This document shows, one piece after another, positions 1 through 9,300 of a DNA stretch of 11,013 bases. This DNA is from Clostridia bacterium. GTDB lineage: Bacteria; Bacillota; Clostridia; Christensenellales; Borkfalkiaceae. Under the pieces are notes generated by a model. The model was not told the origin of the DNA. It did not search any database and worked only from the letters and a program-made list of their open reading frames with translations. The stretch's first letter is position 1; each line of letters starts with the position of its first letter. The position numbers and the translations under genes were made by a program. Location: NCBI GenBank assembly GCA_017616925.1, contig JAFZXG010000062.1, positions 1 through 11,013 on the forward strand, in the 5' to 3' direction.

Positions 1-1150
1 CGGTCCGTTTACAGTCAATAGCAACGGAACGGTTTCGGGAGCGGGAGCTTCGATAGAAAGCATAGACGACGGCTGGTATCGAGTAACGATAGATATCGCT
101 TCCACCGCTAAATCCGCTACGAATCCCGCATTCTTGTCGAGGATAAACATTACAAAAGACGGGACCGGCGCAGGTTACGTTATGTATATGGGCATATTGG
201 TTAAAACCGCAACCGTAACCGTTGTAAACGGAACGGGCGGCGGAACTTATGAAGAAGGCGAAAGCGTTACCGTCGTTGCGAACTCGCCTGCCGCCAATCA
301 GGAATTCTTCGGTTGGGAATTGAACGGCGGAATAGTTTCGAGCGACTCTTCTTACACGTTCGATTTCGATGCGTCTGAAGATATAACTCTTACGGCTTTA
401 TATTCCACGGTATACAGTTCCGGTACCAGTTACGTTGATTTCACGTTGGAAAACTGGGCGCTGTCTCAGAAATCGGTCACCTTCCTGTTCAAGAAGGTCA
501 CTGCCGACGCTACGGGATCCTTCCAGATCCGTTTGTGCGATTCGACCAAGACCGCTCTCGGTTATGCCGTCACCGTAACGCTTAATGCCGACAGCGCAAG
601 CGCAGGCAGCCCCGCAAATATCGAATCGATAGGCGACGGTTGGTACAGGTTTATCCTTGATCCGGCTCTTCTGACCAAGCAAGCCGGCAAAGACGGAACG
701 GAGACGATGAAGTATCTCCAGATTGCGAGTGTTTCCACGCCTATCAAAGTAGAGGGGATAGACGCCGTATCGATGTTCAAACCAAGACTTCAGACGTATT
801 ACGATCTGCCTGAGACGATCAACAGTTACACTTCGAGTAGCAAATATCTGACTTTTAAAATCAAGAAAGTCAACGCTTCCGAAGCCGGTACGGTCGAATT
901 CAAGCTTTCTGACGGTTCGAGTTTAAGTTACGGAATAAGGTTTACTTTCGTTGCCAACGAGGCACCTACCGTTACCGGCGGCAGCAACCGTGCGTGCACG
1001 TCAGTTGAAGATCTCGGTGACGGGTGGTATCTCATTACCACGCAGGCTTGTTCGTCGATAAGCGGTTCGGCATTCAACGCAACAAAACTCTATTACAACA
1101 ATTACGGTGCACAAAAAGACTTTTATCTGGCGGACCTTGAGATCCACTGA
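1..1150 (+). CDS. C-terminal part of a secreted multi-β-sandwich protein with one InlB-type repeat (5' partial)
   Basis: The reading frame is open from base 2 to the TGA at 1148-1150 (382 residues), so the gene starts upstream of the window; the TTG at 134 is an internal codon. Visible order: the end of one β-sandwich module (residues 1-68, with a D-G-W-Y-R motif, Trp codon at 74), one InlB B-repeat-like module (69-134: TVTVV, GGGTY, GWELNG, YTF, ITLTALY), then two related β-sandwich modules (about 135-258 and 259-382; Trp codons at 641 and 1025). The last two look like a tandem pair: both have a 'TF..KKV.A' strand followed later by 'G-D-G-W-Y'. The same module type recurs in the giant protein at 3336-10634. 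No LPXTG, SLH or dockerin sequence is present at the C-terminus. Such modules usually bind carbohydrate or act as spacers; any catalytic domain would lie upstream and cannot be seen. Its product is probably exported, like those of its neighbours. Confidence 0.85.
   Translation, partial: GPFTVNSNGTVSGAGASIESIDDGWYRVTIDIASTAKSATNPAFLSRINITKDGTGAGYVMYMGILVKTATVTVVNGTGGGTYEEGESVTVVANSPAANQEFFGWELNGGIVSSDSSYTFDFDASEDITLTALYSTVYSSGTSYVDFTLENWALSQKSVTFLFKKVTADATGSFQIRLCDSTKTALGYAVTVTLNADSASAGSPANIESIGDGWYRFILDPALLTKQAGKDGTETMKYLQIASVSTPIKVEGIDAVSMFKPRLQTYYDLPETINSYTSSSKYLTFKIKKVNASEAGTVEFKLSDGSSLSYGIRFTFVANEAPTVTGGSNRACTSVEDLGDGWYLITTQACSSISGSAFNATKLYYNNYGAQKDFYLADLEIH
206..403 (+). repeat. InlB B-repeat-like module in the upstream partial protein
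   Basis: One copy of the roughly 63-66-residue module that also occurs five times in the giant protein downstream. Diagnostic elements in order: TVTVV, a glycine-rich turn (GTGGGTYEEG), a VVA strand, F-x-G-W-x-x-N-G, YTF, and ITLTALY at the end. It resembles the divergent InlB B-repeat family found in surface proteins of Firmicutes. This copy is the most divergent of the six in the window (it has NGTGGG where the others have GGEGGG or GGEGSG). Confidence 0.75.
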
Positions 1151-1177
1151 TCTGAATTGATTTTATTCAATAAACTT

Positions 1178-1221
1178 GCCGAAAGGGAGACCGACTAAAA
1201 AAGTCGGTCTCCCCGCTCGGC
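1178..1221 (+). terminator. strong intergenic hairpin, terminator-like but without a T-tract
   Basis: A perfect 12-bp inverted repeat, GGGAGACCGACT (1185-1196) and AGTCGGTCTCCC (1202-1213), closes an AAAAA loop. A second 5-bp pairing, GCCGA (1178-1182) with TCGGC (1217-1221), extends the stem across a small internal loop. It lies 28 bases after the upstream stop codon and ends 35 bases before the next start codon. Neither strand has a run of T after the stem, so it is not a textbook intrinsic terminator. It could instead protect or process the 3' end of the upstream mRNA, or act as a weak terminator that allows read-through into the MPE gene. The structure is certain from the sequence; its role is inferred. 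Confidence 0.5.
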
Positions 1222-1244
1222 GAAACATGGTAATAAGGCGTTTC

Positions 1245-1251
1245 GGGGGTG
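1245..1251 (+). promoter_or_regulatory. ribosome binding site of the MPE lipoprotein gene
   Basis: GGGGGTG lies 5 bases before the ATG at 1257. It supports starting at the ATG pair 1257/1260 rather than at the in-frame TTG at 1176, which lies just in front of and partly inside the hairpin and would put 27 unlikely residues before the signal peptide. The match to the Shine-Dalgarno consensus is moderate and weaker than that of the next gene. Confidence 0.5.
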
Positions 1252-1256
1252 AAATT

Positions 1257-3275
1257 ATGATGGACGTTAAAAAGAAACTTTCGATAACGTCTTTTATTAT
1301 CTTTATTATAATTTTGCTCGCATGCGCGTCCGCATGCAAAAAAAACGAAGAAAGTACGGATAGTTACGAATTTACGCCGCTTACGGTTTCGGTCTTTGCC
1401 GACGTTCAGTTGGAGCGTGAAAACGTAGGAAACACGAGAAACGCTTATCTTTCTTTGAAAAATCACTTAAAGTACTCAAAATCCATAGGCGCGGAAGTTG
1501 TCTTTATGCCCGGTGACGTGGTCAATAAAGCCGACGAGACTTGCTATGAAGCATACGAAAGGGCAATTTGCGCGGTCTACGGAGACGACGAAAACGATTA
1601 TCCTGAATTTATTTACTGCATGGGCAATCACGAGTGGTGGGGCCCGGGAGAAAAGGACGTCGGGACAGCCGTTTCATTGTTTGAAAAACACGCGAGAATA
1701 AATACCGATTGTCTCGTTAAAAAAAGCGAAGTCAAGTATTATCTCGATAAATCCACGACTTTACCGACGTATTACAAGGTAATAAAAGGTATACCCTTTA
1801 TCGTTATTTCCGGAAACGACTCAAGCGGAAGGATAGAAAGCGACTTAAAAAAAGAGATCGCCGAATGGCTCAAAGAAATATCAAATCTTCCTTCAGTCAA
1901 AGCAGGCGGACCGATAATAGTTGCATATCACTATCCGATACAGCGCGTTACCTATAAAGGAGAAAATGCAGGGACGCATAGCGCTGCGATCAATGAACTT
2001 TTCAAGGACTACCCGAGCGCGATAGTATTTACGGGCGATACTCATTTCAACGGCGTAAACGAAAGGACGATAAATCAAGTAAACTTTACGGCGATAAATA
2101 TAGGCTCTTCATCATATTCGAGGAATATGAGTTTATCGGCTGCAAATTATCAATACGATAACGTCAACCTTGATTATAAAGATAAAAATCTGCTAACGGG
2201 CGAGTCGGGGTTTAAGTGCGAATATACGGCCACGATGCACGTTATAAACGTCGAAGCCTCGGGCAAAACGTCGATCGACAGATATTATACCGCAGACAAG
2301 CCGGAAGACGCCGTAAAACTCGGTTTGACTTGGGTATTTCCCCTTATCAAAGACAAAAGCGAGTTTATTTATACTAACGAAAGAATTGAAAATCGCCAAT
2401 GGGCAAACAAGCTTTACGGGAAAGACGGTCTTATATGGGCGGACGGCGAAAAGGTCGGATATAACGTAGAAAACGGAAAAATGTTCGTGAGTTTTAACGA
2501 CGTTACCGATTACAACTGCGCCGAACATTACAGAATAGAGATCAAAGACGCTTTTGATGGTCAAAACGTTAAATACTATGATTTTACGGGCCATTATTAT
2601 AAATACGATAAAGGCGCTCACTCATATCACTTTGTTTTAGAAGATATACCTTTGGCAACGGAATATTCCGTTAAAGTAACAGCCTATGACTTTTTCGACA
2701 ATCCTTCGCTTAACGAACTGATTGCTACAGAAGAAGACGAAACGCTTTTATTCCCTGACGAGATCGACGTTAAAGCCGCGGAAACGTACAGCGATATTTC
2801 GAGACGAGTAAATTACGACGTAACCGTAGGCGGCAGCAATTCGTCTGTGGAATACTATTACAGGGGCATAAGTGCGTATTCGGGCGGGATGATGCTTTGC
2901 CAGTTTGTATTTAAAGAAGGTTTAAGCATAAAAGACCAGCTTTCGGTAACCGATTGGTCAAATGCAAAACTGACGGTAAAAGTAAAAAATCCAAACGATT
3001 TCGATATTTATTTCGGTCTTGACATAATAGTTAAGGAAAGCAACTCTCAACAAAGAGTATTAGACGATTTTTCTTCGTCTCGGCGCATAAAGGCGGAAGC
3101 GGGTAGCGATTGGCTCACGATAGAGTGGGATCTTAACAGCGAATACGGATATCATTTCAATTCGGATATTATCGAACGTATTACGTTAAAGGTTTCCGCA
3201 GATCAATTTGCGGTCGATAATGAAAACGGATACGAAATGAGTTTTTATATAGACGATATCGATATAATCGATTGA
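1257..3275 (+). CDS. metallophosphoesterase lipoprotein (calcineurin-like) with Ig/FN3-like and β-sandwich C-terminal domains
   Basis: 672 residues. The N-terminus is a lipoprotein signal: MMDVKKK, a hydrophobic stretch (8-22), then two candidate lipidated cysteines, C23 (LLAC) and C27 (ASAC). The MPE domain spans about 42-340. Its five metal-site motifs are D49-V-Q51, G-D87-V-V-N90, G-N124-H125-E126, H225 (VAYHYP) and G-D261-T-H263. Most calcineurin-like phosphoesterases have D-x-H and G-H-x-H at the first and last sites; D-x-Q is known from ADP-ribose/CDP-alcohol diphosphatase relatives. An Ig/FN3-like domain follows (about 385-490, ending DFFDNPSL), then a β-sandwich (about 510-672). The product is likely a surface-tethered hydrolase of phosphomonoesters or diesters; the substrate is unknown. 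The whole module recurs inside the next gene's protein. The gene sits 106 bases after its upstream neighbour and 60 bases before the giant gene, so co-transcription with the giant gene is plausible. Confidence 0.88.
   Translation: MMDVKKKLSITSFIIFIIILLACASACKKNEESTDSYEFTPLTVSVFADVQLERENVGNTRNAYLSLKNHLKYSKSIGAEVVFMPGDVVNKADETCYEAYERAICAVYGDDENDYPEFIYCMGNHEWWGPGEKDVGTAVSLFEKHARINTDCLVKKSEVKYYLDKSTTLPTYYKVIKGIPFIVISGNDSSGRIESDLKKEIAEWLKEISNLPSVKAGGPIIVAYHYPIQRVTYKGENAGTHSAAINELFKDYPSAIVFTGDTHFNGVNERTINQVNFTAINIGSSSYSRNMSLSAANYQYDNVNLDYKDKNLLTGESGFKCEYTATMHVINVEASGKTSIDRYYTADKPEDAVKLGLTWVFPLIKDKSEFIYTNERIENRQWANKLYGKDGLIWADGEKVGYNVENGKMFVSFNDVTDYNCAEHYRIEIKDAFDGQNVKYYDFTGHYYKYDKGAHSYHFVLEDIPLATEYSVKVTAYDFFDNPSLNELIATEEDETLLFPDEIDVKAAETYSDISRRVNYDVTVGGSNSSVEYYYRGISAYSGGMMLCQFVFKEGLSIKDQLSVTDWSNAKLTVKVKNPNDFDIYFGLDIIVKESNSQQRVLDDFSSSRRIKAEAGSDWLTIEWDLNSEYGYHFNSDIIERITLKVSADQFAVDNENGYEMSFYIDDIDIID
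1380..3272 (+). repeat. MPE module, free-standing copy (paralog of 6261-8126)
   Basis: This stretch (L42 to D672 of the MPE lipoprotein) aligns along its full length with residues 976-1597 of the giant protein. The first 50 residues are identical at 42 positions and free of gaps. Shared landmarks, in the same order, are FADVQLE, FMPGD, MGNHEWW, SGNDSSG, VAYHYPI, FTGDTH, SSSYSRNMS, YNCAEHYRIE, YDFFDNPSLN, TYSDIS and VTDWS. The copies differ at many bases, so the duplication is old and real. Confidence 0.9.
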
Positions 3276-3299
3276 TAATTGCTTAAACTTATATATTTT
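3272..3299 (+). promoter_or_regulatory. possible sigma-70-type promoter before the giant gene
   Basis: TTGATA (3272-3277, 5 of 6 to TTGACA) and TATTTT (3294-3299, 4 of 6 to TATAAT) are separated by 16 bases in a very AT-rich gap. The -35 box overlaps the stop codon of the MPE gene. Alternative pairings such as TTGCTT (3279) with TATTGT (3301) are also possible. The AT-richness makes chance matches likely, so this is only a candidate. No terminator hairpin separates the MPE gene from the giant gene, so read-through is equally plausible. Confidence 0.25.
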
Positions 3300-3321
3300 T
3301 TATTGTAAAAAACCTTTTAAT

Positions 3322-3327
3322 AAGGAG
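3322..3327 (+). promoter_or_regulatory. ribosome binding site of the giant gene
   Basis: AAGGAG lies 8 bases before the ATG at 3336. It is a consensus Shine-Dalgarno site at normal spacing and fixes the start codon of the giant gene. It also supports a Firmicute-type host. Confidence 0.85.
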
Positions 3328-3335
3328 AAAACATA

Positions 3336-6300
3336 ATGAAAAAATTAATGGTAATTATATTAACTTTATTAATGTGCGTCATTTCCGTAATAGGATTTGC
3401 AGCATGTTCTGAAGACAATGATAATTCAAGCGGTCAATCTCAAACCGATTCGGTAAGTTCATATTCGGAACTAAGCGGATCGTCGGACTCAAGTGGATCG
3501 TCGGACTCAAGCGGATCTCAATCCACAGACCCGACGGAGCCGCTTAGCGAGCTTCCGGAAAAACTTACGATACTTTATCAGGGCGACTCCATAACCGATG
3601 CAAACAGGAATTGGAGCAGCCTTACCGATCTCGGCAACGGCTATGCGCGTATGGTATCGGAAGATCTCGGCGAGATCTACGGCGATAATATCGACCTGAC
3701 CTTTATAAACCGCGCCCACAGCGGTTGGAAGCTTATCGCAAGCTGGAACAACGAAGAAGTCAGCAATTACGAAGAGCAATTTTATCAGTATAATGCCGAT
3801 ATCGCGACCGTTCTTATCGGGTATAACGATATTATGGCGCCTACTTGGGATAGTGAAAAGTATAAATATGTTTCCGACGATGAATACGAAGAAGCATACG
3901 ATCGTTTGCTCAAAGGACTGAAAGAGCACAAGACTTATGCTATCTGTCTTTCGTCATTTAATATCGTTGACGATCTGAACGATTACGCTAAAACCGAATT
4001 TGCGAACAAGCGCGCGATCGTAAAAAGACTTGCCGAAAAATACGGCTTTGCATATATAGATATGAAACCGTATATGGATAGCGCTTTGGCGCAAGGCGCG
4101 GAAAAAATGGAACTCTTCGGCGATCTGGCGCATCCGAGCTATGCGGCAAACAAGATAATTTCGAGCCTTGTTAAGGATGCTATCCGCAAATATATTGATA
4201 AAGATTACGTTAGCGGCGATGACGTCGGAAAATACGAACGTATCACCGCCGTAAGCGACAACGACGACGATCTTACGAATACAAGGCTTTACTGTTATTC
4301 GTCGCTCGGCGACGTCGTTTACGATACGGAAACGTATTTGAACGGCGATATGGTTTCTTCGCAGTCGGTGAAGCTCACTAACAGAGGAATAGAAAACGCA
4401 GGCGTTTATACCAAAGTAAGTTTCTTGTTTAACGATGACGAAAAGCCGAATATGACCAAAGGTTCTTTGCAATTCGACGTTAAAGTCGAAAACGCAATGA
4501 AATGGTTCTCCGTTAAGGCTCATAGCAATATCTGGTCGCAAGACAGTTCCGCAACGACCGAATACGGCGTCGACCTTTCGAATACCGCCGTTTGCAGAGA
4601 TCTCGGCAACGGCTGGTATCATGTTTCAATTGATCTTGAAGACTGGTGCGATAGAAGCGAAAATAACGCGGGCATTTTAAATAACGTCAAGCAACTCGTG
4701 ATTATAATGAGCAGAGGCGAAAATGCGACGGCTCAGGCGTCCGCGCAGATCGACATGACGAAGAAGTCGGTTATGTGGATAGATAATCTCTTCGTTACGG
4801 GCAATCCCGTCGGAATGGAGATTTCCGCGCCGTATATTTACACTGCGTCGAGTTTTGTTACCGAAGATTTTAAGAATTCTTTGAAGGCTTTTACCTTTGA
4901 GTATAAGCCCATCGAAAAGGCTTCCAATACCGGTAACGATATTCAGTTTACCATCTGGAAAGCGGATTGGAGCAAACGTATAACAGCGCTCGTTACCGTC
5001 GACGTGGTAAACAACACTATAAACGGAGCCGAAGGCAAGGTCGAAGCACTTGACGACGGTTGGTGTAGAGTTACGATAAACTGCAAAGATTTCCCGATAA
5101 ACGTTGCGGAAAGTGCAACCGGGAGCGAAACGGCGGAACTGTTGTATTTTAATACGGTCAATCACGCGTTTATATTTAACCGTGCTAAGTTTGTGGACGC
5201 GGAACTTCCCGAATATATCGTAACGGTAGTCGGTGGCGAAGGTAGCGGCACTTATAAAGAAACTCAAAAAGCGACGGTCGTCGCTACGATCCCTACGGGT
5301 AAAGTCTTTACCGGTTGGTTTGTCAACGGCAATAAGGTTTCAGACAAACAATCATATACTTTTACCGTAACCGGCGACGTTACCTTAACCGCAGTATATG
5401 AAAACGAAAATAATGCTCATACCGTAACGGTAGTCGGCGGCGAAGGCGGCGGCAGATTTAACGAAGGTATGCAGGCAACGGTCGTTGCAACCGTACCCGA
5501 AGGTAAAATCTTCGTTGAGTGGCAGATAAACGGTGCAAAAGTTTCGGATAAATTATCCTATACGTTTACCGTGACGGGCAACGTAACGATAACCGCGATA
5601 TTTAAAAACGACGCACATCCCTACGCAAAAGAATACAGCGCGAACAATTCCTGGTTCAATTTAAGCGAAGAATTGAACAATTTTGCTTCTTCCGATAAAT
5701 CACTGTCCTTTGAGTATAAAGCGATAGAAAAAAATACGAATACGGGCAATGGCTTCACGTTTACTCTTTGGGGCACGAACTGGCATGCGCCGAGGCGCAC
5801 CGGCATAGTGACCGTAGACGTGGTAAATAATACGATAAGCGGTGCCGAAGCAAATATCATAGAACTTGAAGACGGTTGGTACCGCGTTATCATTGCAGCA
5901 AGCGCTCTCCCCGTAAATACCGCGGAAGGGGCGACCGGAACGGAAACTATAGGCTCGTTTATTTTGAACGTAGTTAATCATGCCGTCAAACTCGATAACG
6001 TCGGTTTTATTGAAGCGGCGCTGACCGAATATACCGTAACGGTCGTCGGCGGCGAAGGCGGCGGAGTTTATAAAGAAGGCGCTAAAGCGACCATAGTCGC
6101 TACGGTGCCGGAAGATCATTATTTTGTCGAGTGGCAAGTTAACGGCGAAAGCGTTTCGACCAAGCGCACTTATAAGTTTATCGTTAATTCCAATATAACG
6201 TTAACGGCAGTTTTTAACGAAGGCTCAGATCCGTCGCAGGAAGGATTCGAATTCCCGTCGCTTACCGTTGCCGTTTTTGCCGACGTTCAGTTAGAATCGG

Positions 6301-9300
6301 AGAATAAAGGCAACACCAGAAACGCCTATCTTGCGCTTAAAAATCATTTAAAATACGCTAAATCCATAGGCGCAGACGTTGTGTTTATGCCCGGCGATAT
6401 AGTCAATAACGCGATAGAAGATTATTATCTTACGTATGAAAAAGCGATAAAGGCTGTTTACGGAACGGACGAGTCCGTTTATCCCGAATTCATTCTTTGT
6501 ATGGGTAACCACGAGTGGTGGGATAAAACAGAAAAGAACGTTTCCGCCGCAGTTTCTCTTTTCAATAAATACGCAAGAATAGAAACCGATAATTTAGTTA
6601 AGAGAAGCGCCGTAAAATATTATCTCGATTCCAACGCTACGCTTCCCACCTATTATAAAGTTATAGAAGGCATACCTTTCCTTGTAATATCCGGCAACGA
6701 TTCGAGCGGTCAGATCGACAGCGCGTTGAAAACCGAAATATCGGATTGGCTGGAAGAGATATCGGAACTCCCTTCGGTGAAAGCCGGCGGACCTATCTAC
6801 GTTGCGTATCACTATCCTATCCCCGAAGTAACGTATCAGGGCGAAGCCACGTCTTCCGTTTGCGGAACGATAGACGAACTTCTTTCTAATTATCCGAACG
6901 CAATAGTGTTTACGGGCGATACGCATATTAACGCCGTCAACGAAAGAACTATAAATCAAACCGATTACACTTCTATAAATATAGGTTCTTCTTCATATTC
7001 GAGAAATATGAGCAAGTCCGCGACCGGATATCAATATAATAACGTTAATCTCGGCAGTGGCAAGAATCTTTTGAACGGCGAAGTAAGTTTCAAATTCGAG
7101 TATACGCCTACGATTCAAATAATCACCTTGGACGACGCCGGTAAATCCGTAATCAACAGATATTTTACCGCAGACGACGTTTCCGAAGTAAAGAAAATCG
7201 GTCTTACCTGGACGATCGATCCGAACAACTTTGTTTATACCGACGCAAGAAATCAAAGCACCGCGTGGGCGAACACGCTTTACGGAGCGGACGGGTTGGC
7301 ATGGGCGAACGGAGAGACGTTAAGATATAACGTTGAAAACGGAGAGATGTTCGTTTGGTTTAACGACGTTGTCGACTATAATTGCGCCGAGCATTACAGA
7401 ATAGAAGTCAAAGACGCTAACAACGCTCAAAACGCGGTTTATTACGATTATTCCGGTCACTATTTCAAATATGATACGGAAGCGCATACCTATCACTTTA
7501 TTTTGAGCGATATTCCTTCGGCAACGTCATACGTCGTTACCGTTACGGCTTACGATTTCTTTGATAACCCGTCGTTGAACGTTCTTACTTCAAGCACGGA
7601 AGACGAAACTCTTTTATTCCCCGAAGCATCCGACTTAACGCTTGAAAAAACTTACAGTGATATTTCTAAACGCGTTAATTACGAAACTACGGCGAGAAAC
7701 AGTGTTTCTTCCGTCGAATATTATTACAGGGGGATCAGTTCTTATTCTTACGGTATGACGCTTTGCAGCATCGTTTATCAAAATAACGTAAGCATTAAGG
7801 ATTATCTTTCCGTAACCGACTGGTCGAAAGCGGTTCTGACTATTAAAGTTAAAAATCCTAACCCTTACGATATCTATTTAGGCATAACCGTAATAACCGT
7901 CGATAACGGTAACCAAGTTTGGAAAACCGATTTCGACTCTGAATACCGTATAAAAGTCAAAGCAAACAGCGCCTGGACAACTCTTGAATGGGATCTTAAT
8001 AATTTTGAACTTACGGCAGATAATATATACCGTATCGGGTTAAAAGTTATGGCGGATCAAACCGTGGTAGACACCGAAAACGGATATGAATTGACGGTTT
8101 ATTTGGATAATATCGACGTGATCGACGAGAAAGTCGTCGAACAGAGCGATCCGACGGAGCCGCTCAGCGAACTCCCTGAAAAACTCACGATACTTTATCA
8201 GGGCGATTCGATAACCGATTCCAACAGAAGTAGGGAAGATCTTACCGATCTGGGCGGCGGTTACGCGTGCATGGTATCGGAAGCATTGTCCGATATTTAC
8301 GGAGAGGACGTCGAATTCAATTTTATCAATCGCGCTAACAGCGGTTGGAAACTGATAGCAAGTTGGAACGGCGTTAGCAATTACGAAGATCAGTTTTATC
8401 AATATGACGCCGATATTGCAACGATCCTTATAGGATATAACGATATAATGGCGACTAATTGGGATAGTAGCCACGCATACGTTTCCGACGAAGAGTATGA
8501 AGAAGCCTACGATCGGTTACTCGCAGGCTTGAAAGAGCACGGAACTTACGTTATCTGTATAGCGCCATATTATATTTTCGATTACGCAAACGATTATGCG
8601 AAGACGGAATTTACGAATAAACGCGCAATAGTTAAAAGACTTGCCGAGAAATACGGATTCGGATATATAGATATGAAACCGTATATGGAACAGGCTTTGA
8701 GTGAAGGGGCTGAAAGGATGGAACTTTTCGGCGACGGGACTCACCCCATCTACGGCGGGAACGTAATTATATCGAGTCTCGTTGAAGACGCTATACGCAA
8801 ATATATCGATAAGGACTACGTGAGTGGAAGAGACGTAGGCAAATACGAGCGTATAACCGCCCAAAGCGATAATGAAGACGATCTGACGAACTCTCGGCTT
8901 TATGTTTACTCTACGCTTGGCGACGTCGTTTACGATACGGAAACGTATTTGAACGGCGATATGACTTCTTCGCAGTCGGTAAAACTCACAAACAGGGGAA
9001 TAGAATCGGTCGGCACTTATACGAAAGTTTGCTTTATATTTGACGACGACAGCAAGCCCAACATGACTAAAGGGACCTTGGAATTCGACGTTAAGGTCGA
9101 AAACGCGATAAAGTGGTTCTCGGTCAAAGCGCACGGCTCCGTTTGGACGAATTCTACCGCCGCAACTTCAGAATACGGCGTAAATCTTACCGATACCAAC
9201 GTTTGCACCGCGCTCGGTGACGGTTGGTATCATGTGAGAATCAACCTTGAAGATTGGAACGACAAGAGTGCTAATAACCTCGGCGTATTAAATAGCGTTA

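Larger units (their letters stand above)
3528..6026 (+). repeat. SGNH arm, first copy (paralog of 8148-10631)
   Basis: Residues 65-897 of the giant protein, ordered SGNH, B1, B2, R1, R2, B3. The same order appears at residues 1605-2432. Over the first 21 codons (3528-3590 versus 8148-8210) there are 8 base differences, all synonymous, and the peptides are identical. Further in, the SGNH domains keep long identical blocks (for example TNKRAIVKRLAEKYGF with one change, and DTETYLNGDM). The B and R modules differ more. The pattern indicates duplication followed by purifying selection. Confidence 0.88.

Noticed and set aside
1156..1171. Small inverted repeat ATTGA/TCAAT just after the first stop codon
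   Set aside because: A 5-bp AT-rich stem is too weak and too common in such DNA to support a function next to the much stronger hairpin at 1178-1221.
1176..1256. Upstream TTG start for the MPE gene
   Set aside because: It would read through the strong hairpin and put 27 basic residues before a well-formed lipoprotein signal peptide. The ATG at 1257 has a ribosome binding site and gives a normal signal.
3954..4622. Long open frames on the minus strand, for example 3954-4622 and 8517-9134
   Set aside because: They lie wholly inside the giant gene and occur at corresponding places in both duplicated arms, as expected for shadows of a conserved coding strand. They lack ribosome binding sites and recognisable domains.
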